Assembly: GCA_028023455.1 (NCBI GenBank)
Contig: JAQFVV010000017.1
Span: forward strand, 62,001 to 126,000
Direction: 5' to 3'
From: Epiperipatus broadwayi
Taxonomy: Eukaryota; Onychophora; Udeonychophora; Euonychophora; Peripatidae
DNA length: 64,000 bases
The notes below the pieces were generated by a model. That model was not told the DNA's origin, searched no databases, and worked only from the letters and a program-made list of their open reading frames with translations. The translations under genes and the position numbers were made by a program. Shown piece after piece: positions 21,975-36,604 of this stretch; position 1 is the stretch's first letter; each line of letters opens with the position of its first letter.

Positions 21975-22250
21975 CTACAGTACCAATAATTGTCTTTTCT
22001 CTTGATGGTTCTTTTGTTGTCTATTTAATGTTTTCTTAATAACGGATGATGGATAACCATTTTTCATAAGAGTTTGTTCTATATAGATATTTTTTTTCTC
22101 CAAATTGCTCTTTTCTAAACAAACTTCTTTTGCTCTTTTCCATAGTGATAGTGTAACTCTATGTTTTGTGTTTCTGATGTGACTACATGTATAAACTGTA
22201 TTTTCCTGTGTGTGTAGGTTTTTGGTAAACAGTAGTTTTGATTTTGCCAT
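21975..22250 (-). pseudogene. Penelope-like element 1 post-RT connector
   Basis: Reads KNLHTQENTVYTCSHIRNTK ... LWKRAKEVCLEKSNLEKKN ... TLMKNGYPSSVIKKTL. In Penelope proteins the RT is followed by a 'YRKPTHT...S.HP...K...L..RA...C....N.E...I...L..NGYP...I' region. RAKEVCLEKSNLEKK and LMKNGYPSSVIKK fit it closely. The start is internal, since the frame overlaps 22115-22402, which carries the preceding piece. Confidence 0.75.
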
Positions 22251-22307
22251 GAGGGAGTCTTGTCATAAGAACATCTAAGAATGCCAATTTTTGCTTCTGC
22301 TCTGATT

Positions 22308-22571
22308 TTATTTGAATTTAAGTGAAGGGGATATGTTGTTGATGTGTTTCCAGAAAGTTTGTAGCAGTGCTTCACCATGTGGCCATACAACAAATGTATC
22401 ATTCACATAATAAAGCCAAATGTTAGCTGAATAGGAAATAGTTTTTATGGCTGATGTGTCAAGTTCTTCCATGTAAATATTGCTAATCAGGGGAGACCAT
22501 AGACATTCCTTGATTTTGTTGGATGAATCCTTGTTATGAGAGGGGCAAATACCTCTTGAAACATTGTACAT
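22308..22571 (-). pseudogene. Penelope-like element 1 reverse transcriptase, 3' part
   Basis: Contains WSPLISNIYMEELDTSAIKT (compare GSPLSPxxAxxYMExxE) and LYYVNDTFVVWPHGEALLQT (compare RYVDDTFVxWxHG) and INNISPSLKF (compare LNxxxPSIKFT). The first Asp of the YVDD box is Asn and the Gly of GSPLS is Trp. The catalytic centre is therefore dead. Upstream RT motifs are missing because the element is truncated near 22575. Confidence 0.85.
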
Positions 22572-22575
22572 ATAC

Positions 22576-24385
22576 TAACCTGTTTCATGTGCTATTACTA
22601 ACAGTTGAAGGTATTTGGAATATTTAAATAGAGTTGAATTTTTCTAATGACATTCAGTACTCATGTTAGATGAAGGTAATAGTCCAATATAAAAATACTG
22701 TTGCATTTAAGTTTAAAGATATAATAATTTAATAAATGGTTATTAAGTCATGAAATATTTATTAATATTTTATTTTCTAATAACTTAATTAGTGTAAATA
22801 TATTATCTACTAAACAGATTACAATATCATAATTAAAAAATTTTATAAAAATAATTTTTCTTTATGTTTGTGGATTTTTACAATATTTGATATTTTACTG
22901 CATCTGTTTTGATTGTTGAAATCAATTATTTTTGCATGTGTTGTGTTCTCAAGAAAATTGTTATTAATCATGGTGGTTATCAGTATCACTCTTTAGCCTA
23001 ATTCATCTCTAACTGCTTTTGATTTGTAAGTCACTACCTAAAAATGAATTGCATGTAGTAACAGCATTTATAGAAAAATATTTTTTAATATTGAAATTTT
23101 TTTTCAGTTTATTAACTAAATTTTATGGACACTGTTCTTTCTAAATTGGCTAATTTATAATAGTTACAAAAACAGGTTTTGTTAAATGCTCTTGTTGATT
23201 ATGGAAAATTGGTTTGTCTATTTAACTTTTGATCTTTTTCAAGTTAGAATGAAATTTTAAAATTGCAATTTAATATATTTAAATTCAATAGAATTGCTTG
23301 AAAATTGACATGTAACTAAGTTATACTACCCTAATCCATTTTAAACACATATATTTTATTATGTCAATTACTTTGATAAATATAGAACTGAGGACAGAGA
23401 AAATATTTAAAAATTCAATAACTTCACATACTGCAGTTAACAATTATTCTAGAACTTTAATTTGTTTAAATAACAATCATGAAAGCACAGTATATTTTTT
23501 GGATAATTTAATACTTTTTAAACTATTTTAAATTCTTAGTGTATATATTATACTTACTATGTATACATAATTATATCTGTATAATAAATCAATAACTAAG
23601 TTTTTTATTTAAAATTGTTTGACAGTTTTTATTTTTATTATAAGTTTTTTAAAAATGTAAACTAGAAAACTCATATTATTTAAAATAATTGTAATTTTTT
23701 TCGTTAGCATTTTTCCAAAACAATTTTAAATAGGAAACTTAATTACCGATTTACTATACATACTAAATGTAATATATATATATATGTGTGTGTGTAATAT
23801 ATAAATCAATATATATCGAGCAGATATCAAACTTTATTTATTATATATATATATTAAGAGATTAAAATAGAAATTCATTTAATATTAATAGTATATATAC
23901 TAAGTTATTGCAGAAATATCTAATGACTTATATATATTATATGTATGCTATTGATTTAAAGTAAAATTATATATATTAAGTGAAGTCCATTTACAAAATA
24001 TACATGGGTATTATTATATACACATACTAAATATGATATATACACAAAGGATATACATTTTAATTTATAGCAGACATATCTAGTGATAAGTAAGTGTCCA
24101 GTCAATTTAAAGTACAATATAGTTTTACATTTTTATTTACTATGTCAATACTAAAAAATTAAAATATAATAGAGATAAAAATGATTTTATTTACTGTGCC
24201 CAATTGGAATTTTTATATTAACTTGAAATAAAGCATGGTGGGCCCAGAAATCAATTTTTTTTTTTTTTGCTTTTTAGTGCACTGTCAACAAAAGTATTTA
24301 ATAAAAAAATGTATCTCTATTATTAAACATTAAATTCATATTTTTTTTAAAAGTCTAAGGTTTTGTTTACTATATTTGAAAATAT
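22576..24385. other. AT-rich intergenic DNA
   Basis: Very AT-rich with short TA stretches around 23770-24060. No gene or repeat assignment. Confidence 0.5.
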
Positions 24386-24509
<124 letters not shown>

Positions 24510-26639
24510 TTATTACTGTATTTATTTTTTAAAATGTGTATTTTTAAAATATTTTTTATATATTTCAAAATAATCATATATATGAGAAATATTTTAAAAC
24601 CTTTTCAGTATCATTAATACAAATTAATCTTATTATCTATTTGTAGTTTTTTGATCTAAATAATTAAGTTTTGACCAATTAAAAACAGAAGAAAAATATA
24701 TATGAATATTTTTTAAATATAATAATTCAGTAAATGAATATTTTAAAACTTAAAAAATGCACTTTCTTATATCAAACTGTAACAAAGGGAATTCTGAAGT
24801 AAAGAAAGTCAAATCATGAGTTCATATCTTCAGATTATGATATTTTTTCCCATAAGCATACACTGGAATATTAACCATTGAGTTCCAATATGTTGCCATG
24901 ATTCTGGTATACAGTACTGAAAGTGCTTGGCAAATTATTGTTTATAATTAATGTTTTTTAAATTTTGGCTGCCCTGTTTATTATGCTTTATTCATGTAGA
25001 ATAATTTTCATTATGTGAGAGTTTTTTTATATTATTTATTTTCCATGAGATAATAACTTTGAAGAAGACTCCTATGTTACTTTAACTAATATGTTTGTTT
25101 GAAGTAACACAAATATTTTTATTTTTTTGTTATAATGTTAGATGACACTAATAAGACTGTATTTTGTTTTAAATTGTATTTTCTTGTTTTATCTCAAAAT
25201 TATGAAAGTTTAAAATGTGGATGTGGAATGAAGGATGCAGCTAAAGTTATGAGAACTATTTTGAGAGATATTGCAGAAATATAAAAATTAATATCAGTAG
25301 TATTGTGCAGCCATGATATGCAATGTATTATTATATAATATTTCAACCACATGTTATCTTAAAAAAGCGTAAACAATTAACAAATTTAAATGTATGAAAC
25401 ATTAAAATTCATAACTTCAATCAATTTTATGAGTGTATATCTCAAACAATATGTCAGTGGCCATAATTCATATAGCAGCACCCTCTCTAAGCTTATGTGA
25501 TTTTTTTACTAGCTACATTTATTTCATGTTAAATAAGTTGATATCACAGGATTTATTTCTTTCAAACATTTGGTGTAGTGTAGTATTTCATTTAATAAAA
25601 TGTTTTCTATTTTAAGATAATATAAAGTTCTTATTTTAAGTGATAAAATGAATCTTATCAATTTATAGTGAAAGAAATTATGTTCAGAAGTAGATTATGT
25701 TTTCAAAAAAGTCATCTTCCAGAAAAATAATAAAAAGAAATAAGCATATTCAAGTTGTGGTCTCTTGCACTATTGAAATGACTAATGTTCTAACCATGTA
25801 AAAAATATTTTCTTAGCAAAGTATTGATTTTAAGAATAGAGCAAATGAACAACAAAAGTGCTTCTGTAGACATTATTGTTTTGCATCAGAAAGCTTAAAG
25901 TTAGTATTAGAGTTTAGCCAAGAATCAGAAATTGGCAGCTCTAAGCTGTTTGTGAATATTAACAATATCAAAATAACTTAAAAAGCCATGTTTGCAAATG
26001 ATGTTACTACTTCTGTCCTTAGAATAATAAATATATTAAAGAAAAAATTATACTAGATGGATTTAGTTGTGATAAATTGGATTATTTTGATATATTAATT
26101 TTTTCATAACAATAATCTGGAATTTCATTGTTGATTCTATTAAAAAAAGGATTTTATTATCATCATCATTATTATTAATATTATTATTGTAATTATAACT
26201 ATACGATAATCATATTAATGTAAGCTTTTTTATAGTTTGTTTTATTTTATTTTCTTAGCTAAATTTTGATTCCTACTTGTCATAGACATAGCATAAATTT
26301 TAAATTAGGAATGGGTGTGTTGTTATTGCTTATTTATATAAAATTTTAATATGAGCTTTAATTATGGGGAAATGGGCCATCTTTTTTAGAGGAGCATGCA
26401 TGATCTTTTTTCTTGATGAAATTTTTATCACTTGATATATGTCATTCCGCTTTAATTTTTTGTTCCAAGTCATTACTTTCAGTACATACTACTTTCACAG
26501 ATGCCAGCATGAGAGGATTAACAGTTGTTAAAAAATATTCAAAAATATTGAGAGTGTATTTGTATTATTCTATCCTTTATTTTATAGGTATGAGTGTTGA
26601 ACCATGCATGTGGATAAGGTAGCTCAAGATTCCTCATAA
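24510..26639. other. AT-rich intergenic DNA
   Basis: Short frames only (25433-25615, 26413-26622). Nothing recognised. Confidence 0.5.
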
Positions 26640-28620
26640 TAAACTGAAGATTGGGTGAGTTCCTGGAATCTAATTCAATAAATGAGAGTGGATATCAGTT
26701 AGTAATGTATCCTTTGCATTGATAAGTAGCTAATGCAGTTAAGGTGTGTGATGCAGAGTGATCTGGTGGGTGGAGGTAAATAATATTAGTAATGCAGTGG
26801 GTTAGTTTAGGTATATAGGAGAGGGATTTCCAGAGTTTAGGGTCAGTAGTAGCTGTTACTTTCTGATAAAAAGTTTCTAATGGCTATTAGAAGCACTTAA
26901 TCTTTGCATCCAATGTTATATGGCTCAGATATATACTTGTTGATATTATCTTTTCTGTCTGCTTCAAACTTACACAAATGAAGATTGTTATATGGGAAGT
27001 TTCTAAGCCATGCAAGTTTGAGTAAGTAGTGTTAGACAGTTGGGATGGTTTAATAATCATCTTGTAGTTTAATATGGAACAATTGCATTAAATTCAGAGA
27101 TACAAGTATTTGATACTGTTAATATTATCTTCTTTTTTGCATGCCAATGACAGAGACATGGCATCAGAAATTTTTTGTTGGATCTGGGAAATTACAGCAT
27201 TAGGTGCACAGATGAATATATCAACTACATAGAAAATGTGTAGTAATGATGGTTATGTGGCATGGTGTGTTGAAATAATTCTCTCTTTGGCTATATTAAG
27301 AAAAATACTGTACATGACACCACTAACTGGTAATCCCATGGTCCATCCATCTTCCATTTTAAAACAATGTATTATTGTATATGGCCACAAAATCATTGTG
27401 GATTTATGTTAAACTGTCTGTAATAAAGTTAGTTTTGTTAGAGTTGTAAAATACAGGTTACAATGTTTGGTTCAGCAATTTAATAGAGGTGGTATGTGGG
27501 ATCGTCCCATATGGTTCTAAAATGTCAAGTGAAGCAATGCAATCTTTTTGATGCATGACTTTACAGGGTATTAGCCAAAGCTGAGAGAATCAACTAGTCA
27601 TTGGTTGATCATTTCAGCTGCTTTGTAATAATGTGTACCTTCAAAATGTTTGTCAATAACCTAGGCAAGATAGAAGCTGATGGGTAAATGCTGAAGCTTT
27701 CTTATTTAGAAAGTGCAGTGTTATGTTGCAAAAGCAACTTTATTTCACTCAAAGGCTTACATTGCTTGTCAGCATATACATATGCTTACATTATTTAACT
27801 TAGAAATATATGTCAATGAAATGGGTTACACTTTTGCATGACATGATAGAATAAGTGAGTTAAAAGGTTTTATGATGCATATTTATATGTTACATTGCTA
27901 TTTTACCTGAAGTTGATAAAGCTCTTATAGCCCATTGCCATTGTTAATTGTACATTTTGGGTATCTAGCTACTTTTATTGCCTGGATTGTATATACTGCT
28001 GTATGGTATTATCTAAGTATTAATTGCCTAGGTACCATCCAGGTTATTGGCAATTTTAGCAGGCCATTGTCAGCTTCTTCAGCTGTTATGTACTTCATGC
28101 ATGATTAGGCACATTTAAATCTTGGTTATATGGGTAACATTTTCACTGTTTGTTTGGTGATAGTATGAATTATTGCTTCTGCTGCAGTAACTTGCAATAT
28201 TCCTTCATGATGTTGTTATGAGTTTTGATGAGTTCTGGGTGAACAGTGTCTGGCTTGATTTGTGGTGGTGCATTTTTGGTGGGGAGTGACTGTAGATGCA
28301 TCTGATGCTGTGGTAAAATAATGACTAATCAGAAAGTTTATTGTTCTTTAAGGAGTGACATAGTGGTCATGGAAATTTTAGAGTGGTATTTTGATGTCTG
28401 TGGGTTTAAAGTGTGACAGCTTCTTGAAGAATTTAGAAGGGTGGTGTCTTGTGTTGTTATCAAAAATCAAAGTGCAGAAATTGCACCAAAATGTATACAG
28501 AATGAATGTGGGTGCACAAGTCATGGGTGTGGAGGCCCTGTGGTATGTGATGACAATGTCCTGGAAGTTGGTGTTTGACATCTGTAGGCTTTAAGTATGT
28601 TATGTTGAATATTGTACTGT
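26640..28620 (-). pseudogene. Decayed Penelope-like reverse transcriptase remnant
   Basis: Read on the minus strand, 27390-27120 gives NDFVAIYNNTLFKMEDG then WTMGLPVSGVMYSIFLNIAK (compare Penelope MGSPxSxxxAxIFLxxxE) and, after one stop, LLHIFYVVDIFICAP (compare RYVDDIF). The order and about 35-residue spacing fit the RT of Penelope-like elements. Flanking minus-strand sequence at 28378-28581 reads SNTNFQDIVITYHRA and IFDNNTRHHPSKFFKKLSHF and may be the upstream part. The whole region is less AT-rich than its surroundings, consistent with an old element. It is different from element 1. The family assignment is an inference. Confidence 0.5.
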
Positions 28621-29426
28621 GCCAAGCAGTCATGAAACATCTGTTGTTGAGTTTCCTCTGCTCAATGGTCCAAGATGCAGAAAGGGTCTATGTTATTATA
28701 TAGGAACCTGTAACATAAAGCACATGAAGTGGGTGGAGAATGGAGATTGATTTTGATAAGAAAATACAAATATTTTGGCTCTGGGGGACTATTATTTGAA
28801 TTTTTGGCCTTGGATAGGTTTGGATGGATTGTTATAGACTGAAAAGATATTTGAGTAGATATGGACATAGTAATATAGTATTTGCTAAAAAAATATTGGA
28901 CACTTACAAGTATAGTAAACAATATGTACTGGAATCTAAACAAACCATAAACAACATGAGCTAGGGAAAGAAAGTAGGAATACTTGGAACAGAATATTAA
29001 GTAAACAACTATTTTTACGATTAAATGATTTAATTATTGTGAAGTTAAATAGAAACTGGTGGTAATATAAGATTTTTCTATTACTGGTATATGTTATGTT
29101 TAATTTGCAGAATATTCTTTTTAAAAAAAAGGGATAATCAAAATTACAAAACATTGACTAGGTAATAAAAAATATTTGATCATTGTTAGAATGGCAATGC
29201 GTTTTTGTTAGTTGTGTGGATGACACCATGGTCTATCCTTTAATTACTATATTTATTTATAAAGTTGTAATCTTGTGTCAAGATTTGGCATGGTCCCTCT
29301 AGCGTTAAAAATATATATATATTCAGAGCACAGTGTCAAAGGTTAAAAACTTTTAGTAATTACATTTATTTATGTTATCTCAATTATGTATTTATATTGG
29401 CAAGATAGTATACATCATATTGTACA

Positions 29427-29427
<1 letters not shown>
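28621..29427. other. AT-rich intergenic DNA
   Basis: Nothing recognised. Confidence 0.45.
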
Positions 29428-29505
<78 letters not shown>

Positions 29506-29528
29506 TTATTATTATTATTATTATTATT
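29428..29528. repeat. (ATT)n trinucleotide array
   Basis: About 100 bases of ATT with one TTTT interruption near 29504. Opposite strand sense to the AAT array at 24.4 kb. Confidence 0.95.
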
Positions 29529-30282
29529 TGATTCTGGATAAAATTATAATAGCAAAACTGGAATTGGCGCCGCATAATAAGTGTTTTAAAATAAAACGCC
29601 CTTATATTAGTTGATTGAATTTATTGATTATGTCTTGATTAGCATCTCTGGTGTTTTATAATTTTCTTTATTATTATTAATCAAAAATCGTTCCGGCTAA
29701 TTTTCCTCTTAGCAAACTACTTTGGGAATGAACTAACTATTTTTGGCAAAAAAAAAAAAAACTTAAATCAGTAATTGTAATTTAGATATTATATTTAATT
29801 CAGGTTTTTAGGGTGGTGGGAGGTGGAAGGTATTATCTTATGTAATATCGTAATACTATTTATTAATCTCATCGTTGTTTTTTTCTTTTTAGAATTAAAA
29901 ACCAAGTGGCTGATCTAGTTTATTAAAATTCATGCATTAATAAGTGTAGTAAGGTGGAAAATTTTGATACGATAAATATTAAAAAGTAGTAATTAAAATA
30001 AGCCCACACAAAAAGAGAATTATAAATTAAAATCCGGTTACTGACAGATTAAACTAATGTAATATTTTTAAAATACTTCCTTTTAGAATTCTTTGAATTA
30101 TTTTTTTTTTATTTTGTTTCAATCGAGTAAGCTATACTATTATATATAATAGTGTATATACTTATACTTGTTCGCACATACATTTTGTGTTAAAAAATCT
30201 ATTACAAAAAATTCTTAAATTAAGCATGTTTTGCTTACCAAATTTCTGTTAAGTTTTCTAACTTAAGTAAACATTTTGAAAT
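29529..30282. other. AT-rich intergenic DNA
   Basis: Nothing recognised. Confidence 0.45.
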
Positions 30283-30289
30283 GTAAATA

Positions 30290-30560
30290 CAGCGACACCC
30301 TTTGGATTTTCAGGCCTCAGGCATAAATATGGGGCACCCAATAAATAAATGAGACGTTTGGAAATTTGGTATTCTTCATTTCAAATATAAGCTTTAGCTT
30401 TATGTATAAGAACTTACATCAAATATCTGTCTCTCAGTCTATTTTATTAATGTGTAAGATATATATTGTGCTGTTAATTAAAATAACCTATCTCGGTTCG
30501 AGGCCTCACTAAAGCCCGGAGCTTTGGGCATACGCCCGATTGACTGTCCTTAGGGACGCT
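30290..30560. repeat. Probable MITE of about 270 bp
   Basis: The left end reads 'acagcgacaccctttggat' then 'caggcctcaggcataaatat'. The right end, read in reverse complement, is 'acagtagcgtccctaaggac' then 'gggcgtatgcccaaagctc'. The outer 20 bases are imperfect inverted repeats. The internal GC content is clearly above the surroundings. No transposase. Confidence 0.45.
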
Positions 30561-30960
30561 ACTGTGTAAATAATATGTGTACAGACTTTTTTTTGCGTTC
30601 ATTGCTCATTTTAGTATTATGCGTAGTCATATTTAGAACTGATTCTATATACATTTGTATTTGGGGGGAAAAGCCATGAACGTTGCAAATTAAAAATTAG
30701 AAAATACTTCCGTTTTACTAAACCGGAATTATTTGTGTGTATAAAATATTTTCAGTTATATATTTCTTATAATCATTTTGATAAAGTAAAAAAGAATGCT
30801 TTCAGAATCCTATTAAAATATGGTGATAATGATATAGCTAGAATTTTTCGGGTCCCTATCAAATTTTCAAACAAGTTCTTTTTTTTTAATGTATACTAAA
30901 ATGAAAGTGAAAGGCTGAAACCTTCTTGCGTGCGCTAGATGGACAGTTGAAATATTAAAG
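30561..30960. other. Intergenic DNA
   Basis: The last part (30905-30960) probably continues the LINE tail below but has stop codons. Nothing else recognised. Confidence 0.4.
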
Positions 30961-30966
30961 TAGATT

Positions 30967-31150
30967 CCAAGGGATTGTAAAAGACCTAGAAAAAGACCAT
31001 GTGTGAGATGGATGGATGAAATAAGGATGTGTGTGCGGCTGACGTGGAGAAGTGAGGCTAGAGATCAAAGAAGATGGATTAAACTTGGAGAGACCTTCAT
31101 CCTGAAATGGACTGATAATGGTTAAAAATCATGACGATGATGATGAATGA
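30967..31150 (+). pseudogene. 3' end of an RTE-like LINE (ORF2 C-terminus)
   Basis: A frame of 52 codons ends at TAA 31123-31125. It reads KRPRKRPCVRWMDEIR then RLTWRSEARDQRRWIKLGET and FILKWTDNG. This matches the very common ORF2 terminus of RTE-type LINEs (GRPxxRWxDDI...W...A.DR..WR.LGEAFVQQWTDNG). The coding end is followed by 'catgacgatgatgatgaatg', the short GAT-rich tail usual for such elements. Only the 3' end was inserted, as in typical 5' truncation. Confidence 0.8.
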
Positions 31151-31515
31151 AGACTATGAAAAGAGCCTTAAGATTCAATTTCCCATACACATTACTTTGA
31201 TTTGCCTTTCTGTCAGTGTTGATATTAAAATTAAACATGTATAAAGAATATAAAGTAAATGAAAATAAATTATTATTAAATTGAAATCTGTGAGTGCAAT
31301 TGTAATAAAATCTGAGAATTAAATATCACATTAAAAAATATTATGCATATGTTTTGAAAAAAATACTAATTAATGGCCCATTTTAAAATATAAATAACAA
31401 TTATTACAACAATAAGATGTCACTATTATTAATGTGGGGGTCTGTGGAGATATACTAAAACTGATGATCTAAAAATTAAAACAAAAGAAGCTTTTAGATA
31501 GATTTTATGCAGGTG
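31151..31515. other. AT-rich intergenic DNA
   Basis: Nothing recognised. Confidence 0.4.
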
Positions 31516-32660
31516 TACACCTCCAGTGAAAACATGTCAACTTATTTGTTGTTTTATGTTGTACTATTTCCAACATCTAGTTTAATTGTTAAATATTTTT
31601 AGAAACATTTGAGTGTTATTTATATCTTTCCAAATACACATATCTGCCAGAATAACACACAGATTAGTATAGAACACAACATTTTGAGTTGTAATATTCT
31701 ACTACTTCTCTTCTTTAAGTGTTTCTAGTCTTATCAGTAACAGTACTGAATCAGAGTCAATCCAGGGTCTTTTATATTTGTCAATATTTAATTCATGGTG
31801 TTCTAACTAACTAGAAAAAGCAATAGTTAGTAAAAATATATATACTTATCTATGAAAGACTTCCTTTTTTTATAATAAGTTAATGACAAGCAAACTGATT
31901 TTCAAAGTTATTTGCCATTATGATGTTAACAGTCTTTCAAAACATCTGATTTACTGTCAGATAAGTATTATAATTATAATAAGCATGAGAGGTTTGCAGC
32001 CATTCAATTTAATTTTTATTTTTTACATTATGCTCAATACTCTTATATTTTACCAAATAAGTATGTGTTCAGTGAAATAGCCATGATTTGTTACTTTAAA
32101 AACATCTATTTTTTCTCTCTAAACATTATTTTGTAGTTTTTAATCATTCTTTGACATGGCAGTTTGTTGTATCAATACATGTTCTTCCATATTCATGTGA
32201 TATTGCATAAATGCAATTCATGTTTTCCTGCATGCCAAGTTTAAATTTTGTAAATGTCCTCGTATATGATTGCAGTTTTTTATAGTTTATCTATGATTTG
32301 TGTTATAAATTGATATATTTCAGTAACTACCATTGCTTTTTGATTTTTGATTTTTTTATCATTTATTTAGAATCTTTTTAATAGCAGTTGATAGATGACC
32401 CTTTTTTATCAGAATTTATTTTATGTTGAACTATTCAAGTCACTGGCTTCTGAAAAAACTTTTTGTTCTGTTTAAAAATTGTAATATAACTCTACTTTTT
32501 GTATTTCTGTCAAGAAGGGATATATATATATGCTATGTATTTTGTGTATATATATATATATATGCTATGTATTTTGTGTGTGTGTGTAAATGGTTGTTGC
32601 AATTTTTCTGTCATGAATTTTATGAAAAGAGCATCTAAGAATGCCAAGTTTGTTCATGTT
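31516..32660 (-). mobile_element. Penelope-like element 2, heavily decayed
   Basis: Collinear with element 1 over its whole length. The 3' blocks are 'ccaacatctagtttaat', 'tttccaaatacacat', 'agtgtttctagtcttatcag', and the tail 'gaaaaagcaatagttagtaa'. Coding blocks follow on the minus strand, for example FREKK and KNYKIMF, which match RRKKADMF of element 1, and the NGYP region near 32390. No open frame of useful length remains. It is much older than element 1. Confidence 0.75.
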
Positions 32661-34833
<2,173 letters not shown>

Positions 34834-34879
34834 GAAGGAATGCAAAAAAAGTAAAGGAGAAGATATAAGAATAATACTT

Positions 34880-35012
34880 CTAAGATTTTTTTTTTCTCAT
34901 GTGTCACAGCATCAGCTGGGAAGTGAATCCACAACCCGGGACAACTGCTTGTAAAGCAGCTGTAGCTGACCTCTCGACTATCAATGATTGACAATATATT
35001 AGACTGGCTTCC
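34880..35012 (-). mobile_element. tRNA-derived SINE, copy 1
   Basis: The minus strand reads a tRNA-like head ('gtcgagaggtcagctacagc', then a box B-like 'gtggattcacttcccagc'), then 'tgatgctgtgacacatgaga' and an A-rich tail. The copy at 43.06-43.18 kb has the same order with a better box B. Both end in the same 'gctatgacacatgaga'-like motif plus A tail. Confidence 0.7.
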
Positions 35013-35214
35013 GGTAGCCATTGTGAATGGTTATCTATTCACAAGATCTGGCTATTACAGTCCTTTTTACATGTTGGAGGTCATATATTTAAGAGAATTA
35101 TAGCTAAAATTACAGGTAAGTACCATATTTATTATTATAAATGAAGTTTCCTCAAAAATAAAATAATTCTCCACCACATACATCATAAAACATCCGTTTT
35201 AACAAACGGGTCTA

Positions 35215-35607
35215 ATGGCTGATGGCAAAGAAGCCTCAAACATGCCAAACTCTGAAAGTTGCTTAAATCCTAATGAATATTTAAATGATGGCCTTATCAT
35301 GGTCAATAGAACAACAAGAAAATGCAAAACTATTAGAAAACCTACTTCTGTAAATAATACTAAAGGTAAACCAATTATAAGGTCGATTACTGCCAAATCT
35401 TCAAAAAAAAAAATACTTGCAAAAGAGAAAATTTGTAATGTAGATTTAAAGATGCCCAGAACCAAAGTTAAACCCAGTTCCCAAGACAATTTTAATTCAA
35501 ACACAGTTAAAAATAACCAAATTCTAAAAACTATAGAAAAACCAAATCAATTACCCTTGCTACAAATAAGCTCTACGGCAAAGTCTAATCAGACACTAGA
35601 CTTATGA
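35215..35607 (+). pseudogene. LINE copy 2 ORF1 N-terminal fragment
   Basis: A 130-residue frame rich in Lys, Ser, Thr and Asn (KKKILAKEKICNVDLKMPRT). It starts at the first ATG after a 5' region with 'ggtaagtaccatatt', which resembles 'ggtaagtggttcttat' upstream of ORF1 in copy 3. Compositionally it matches the Lys/Asn-rich ORF1 N-terminus of copy 3 (54099-55171). There is no recognised domain. The frame then breaks several times until 36605. Confidence 0.6.
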
Positions 35608-36604
35608 TATGATCAGCTTCAACCAGAAGTGCCGAAATGCAAAAAAACTTCTCAGCCCCCAAAAATTAATCTAACACATAGTTCGAGTTCGATTTAAATA
35701 CAATCAATATGGATTTTGTCTTGAGCTACAACTCAGTGGATAAATCATTTTTTAGAGGTTCCAATAAAGAGTAATAAGAAAAAAAACCGATGAGACAGTA
35801 GCACCATTAAGCAAACAAAATTTTTAAAAAAATAAAAATAATTCTAACAGAGATTTCTCTGTATTAGAAAATGTCATACCGATGCCCAAGAGTCATAAAA
35901 ATTGCACTTTGGACATATTTAAAATTGATAATTCAATAGATTATTCCTCCAAGAACATGACTAAACTTTCTAAGTCTGATTGTAAACAACAGCAAGAAAA
36001 TTATACCCTTAATTCTACTTCATTGTCTATGAAAGAAAAACCTGTTTTCAACGTAAATATGCAACACACAAGAATTTACTCCTAATGTTCCCATCCCCAA
36101 AACTAAAGTTTCAGATGCCATTAAAAAGCCCATAATCATGCATAACTCACTAATAAGGACTGATACAACATCTTCAATCGATATGGCCCAAAAGTAAGTC
36201 TTCAAACCTCCATTCCAACAAACTCTGACTATTCACCTAGCTTGTAAATTAATAACACTGACCACATCTCTCAAAAAAATCTACCACATTCTCAAATCTA
36301 TACTAGAACAGATTTCAAATCTGATTTTCCTTCTCTAAGTCCCACACCCAAATCAAAACCAAACTATTTCAACAAAAATAAATTCACAGGAACTAAAACA
36401 CTTGCTACAAACAATTACAATGAATTCCCTTCACTAAATGTTGCTCCAATCATACTACCTATCAATTGGCTTCCAAACCATTATCCTATGCTGAGAAAGC
36501 AACTATGATTCCTAATACAAACATTCAGTCTAAATCATTTATCACTCAGAATCTACATCACACTCCTAAACCAGACCACTTCAATAAGGCCATACAAATT
36601 ATCG

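Larger units (their letters stand above)
21180..22575 (-). mobile_element. Penelope-like element 1, 5'-truncated
   Basis: Minus strand, RT first and a GIY-YIG endonuclease last, the order that defines Penelope-like retroelements. RT part at 22308-22571, connector at 21975-22402, GIY-YIG at 21618-21806, then about 430 bases of 3' sequence. It lacks the N-terminal half of the RT. The segment 21180-21500 recurs at 31520-31850 next to a more decayed copy, so both belong to one family. Confidence 0.85.

Noticed and set aside
29372-29614. Hydrophobic poly-Leu frame
   Set aside because: A translation of the ATT array, not a membrane protein.
35199-35504. 101-codon minus-strand frame opposite LINE copy 2 ORF1
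   Set aside because: Antisense shadow of a Lys/Asn-rich frame, which gives a Leu/Phe-rich artefact.
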